Of a stretch of 5,545 nucleotides of DNA, positions 4,755 to 5,545 are shown one piece after another; the first letter of the stretch is position 1; the number at the start of each line of letters is the position of its first letter. The DNA is from an uncultured Ruminococcus sp. (GTDB lineage: Bacteria > Bacillota > Clostridia > Oscillospirales > Ruminococcaceae), in NCBI GenBank assembly GCA_946186215.1, contig CAMHMM010000142.1, positions 1 through 5,545 on the forward strand. Direction: 5' to 3'. The notes below the pieces were generated by a model. That model saw only the letters and a list, made by a program, of their open reading frames with translations, was not told the DNA's origin and did not search any database. The position numbers were made by a program, and so were the translations under genes.

Positions 4755-5545
4755 ATGAAAAGAAAGATATCTGTGGTATTATGCATAGTGTCAGTCATAG
4801 CAGGCGCTGCAATGATAGCTGCAGATCTGCTGCTGTTTGATATCCCTGTGTGGCTGCCTGCAGCTGCAGGAGCGTTTTCGCTGCTGATGCTGATATTTGT
4901 TCTGGCGGCAGAGCATAAAAAAGGGACAAAGATATCCGTCACGGTATTCACACTGCTTTTCACGGCGATCACGCTGTTTGGCAGCATATGCGATCCCTAC
5001 TGGAATTCGCAGAATTTCCGCAGAAACGGAAAATACACCTGTATCGGGTATGACGAGCTTATAAGTCCGCAGGCCGCAGCAAATGATCTGGATTATACAA
5101 TGAAGCTTGTAGAAAAGATCCATCCGGAATGTAAGGATGGGATACCCGATGAGGTCAGCAAAAAATATCTTGCCGTAAGGAAAGAACTTCTTAGCGGCGG
5201 CGATCTGACCGTTAATGAGCTTGCCGTAAAGACAGAATCAGTGCTGACACTTTTTTCGGACGGCCATACAAGTGTTGCTGCAATGATCCCCCGCGCAGAC
5301 AGGCGATATCTTAAGGCCGAAAAGGAAATGAAGGAGCAGGGCTACGATATCTCAAAGGTAAACGGCATGACGATCGATGAGCTGGCCGAAAAGTACAGGA
5401 GCTATTTCAGCTTTGAAACAGACAACCGACTGTATGATGAGCTGAAAAACTATCTGATCGAGCTTGACAAGCTCGACTACCTCGGAATAGATACAAATGA
5501 TGTGATAGAATACACCTTTGAAGACGCAGACGGTGATATACAGAT
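4755..5545 (+). CDS. Membrane-anchored S41 family peptidase-like protein (3' end outside window)
   Basis: The gene starts at ATG 4755, with GGGAG (4745-4749) five bases upstream, and stays open to the window edge, giving 263 residues so far. Hydrophobic segments at about 5-28, 33-52 and 59-78 form a three-helix membrane region; the remainder is soluble and probably extracytoplasmic. The soluble part resembles the N-terminal region of S41 (C-terminal processing) peptidases: DLDYTMKLVEKIHPE (111-125), the SDGHTSV block (168-174), and KVNGMTIDELAEKY (201-214), followed by a helical stretch with LDYLGID (240-246). The catalytic serine and lysine of the family would lie beyond the edge, so activity cannot be judged. 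Three helices before the domain is more than the usual single signal anchor. It follows the acetyltransferase after 34 bases, probably in the same operon. Confidence 0.75.
   Translation, partial: MKRKISVVLCIVSVIAGAAMIAADLLLFDIPVWLPAAAGAFSLLMLIFVLAAEHKKGTKISVTVFTLLFTAITLFGSICDPYWNSQNFRRNGKYTCIGYDELISPQAAANDLDYTMKLVEKIHPECKDGIPDEVSKKYLAVRKELLSGGDLTVNELAVKTESVLTLFSDGHTSVAAMIPRADRRYLKAEKEMKEQGYDISKVNGMTIDELAEKYRSYFSFETDNRLYDELKNYLIELDKLDYLGIDTNDVIEYTFEDADGDIQ

Overview
The window looks like a chromosomal stretch from a low-to-mid-GC gut or rumen Firmicute, most like Ruminococcus or a relative. This is inferred from purine-rich Shine-Dalgarno sites close to AGGAGG, sigma-A type promoters, heavy use of ATA for isoleucine and AGG/AGA for arginine, and the protein families seen. 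No database search was possible.

Left part (1 to about 1290). This part is strikingly AT-rich; for example, 17 of 60 bases are G or C at 121-180. It holds one minus-strand gene for a 330-residue protein with two membrane helices and a long coiled coil, of unrecognised function. A good minus-strand promoter with a T-rich upstream tract and a 12-bp perfect palindrome in the leader precede it. The base composition changes near 1290, where a plus-strand Rho-independent terminator stands with no plus-strand gene in front of it. I infer that the coiled-coil gene is probably an insertion, or a cargo gene of foreign origin, that separated the terminator from its own gene.

Right part (about 1330 to the end). 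GC is clearly higher; for example, 31 of 60 at 4501-4560. A strong promoter (TTGACA-18-TAAAAT at 1382-1411) has two near-identical 14-bp repeats on either side and a CGTTA motif repeated around it. It probably drives a run of closely spaced plus-strand genes: a six-helix membrane protein resembling the Pr6Pr family (1553-2143); a large multi-helix membrane protein interrupted by a frameshift (2206-3100); a three-helix small protein (3198-3551); a 12-codon leader ORF overlapping a 63-residue two-helix protein (3584-3807); a four-helix protein (3856-4254); a GNAT acetyltransferase overlapping it (4229-4720); and the first 263 residues of a membrane-anchored S41-type protease-like protein (4755 to the window end). 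No convincing terminator was seen between these genes.

The genes read as one operon of mostly uncharacterised membrane proteins, plus one cytosolic acetyltransferase and one protein with an extracytoplasmic domain. What they do together is not known. The frameshift in the second gene and the frame break before the 63-residue ORF mean that part of the operon may be decaying, may be misassembled, or may use recoding or coupled translation.
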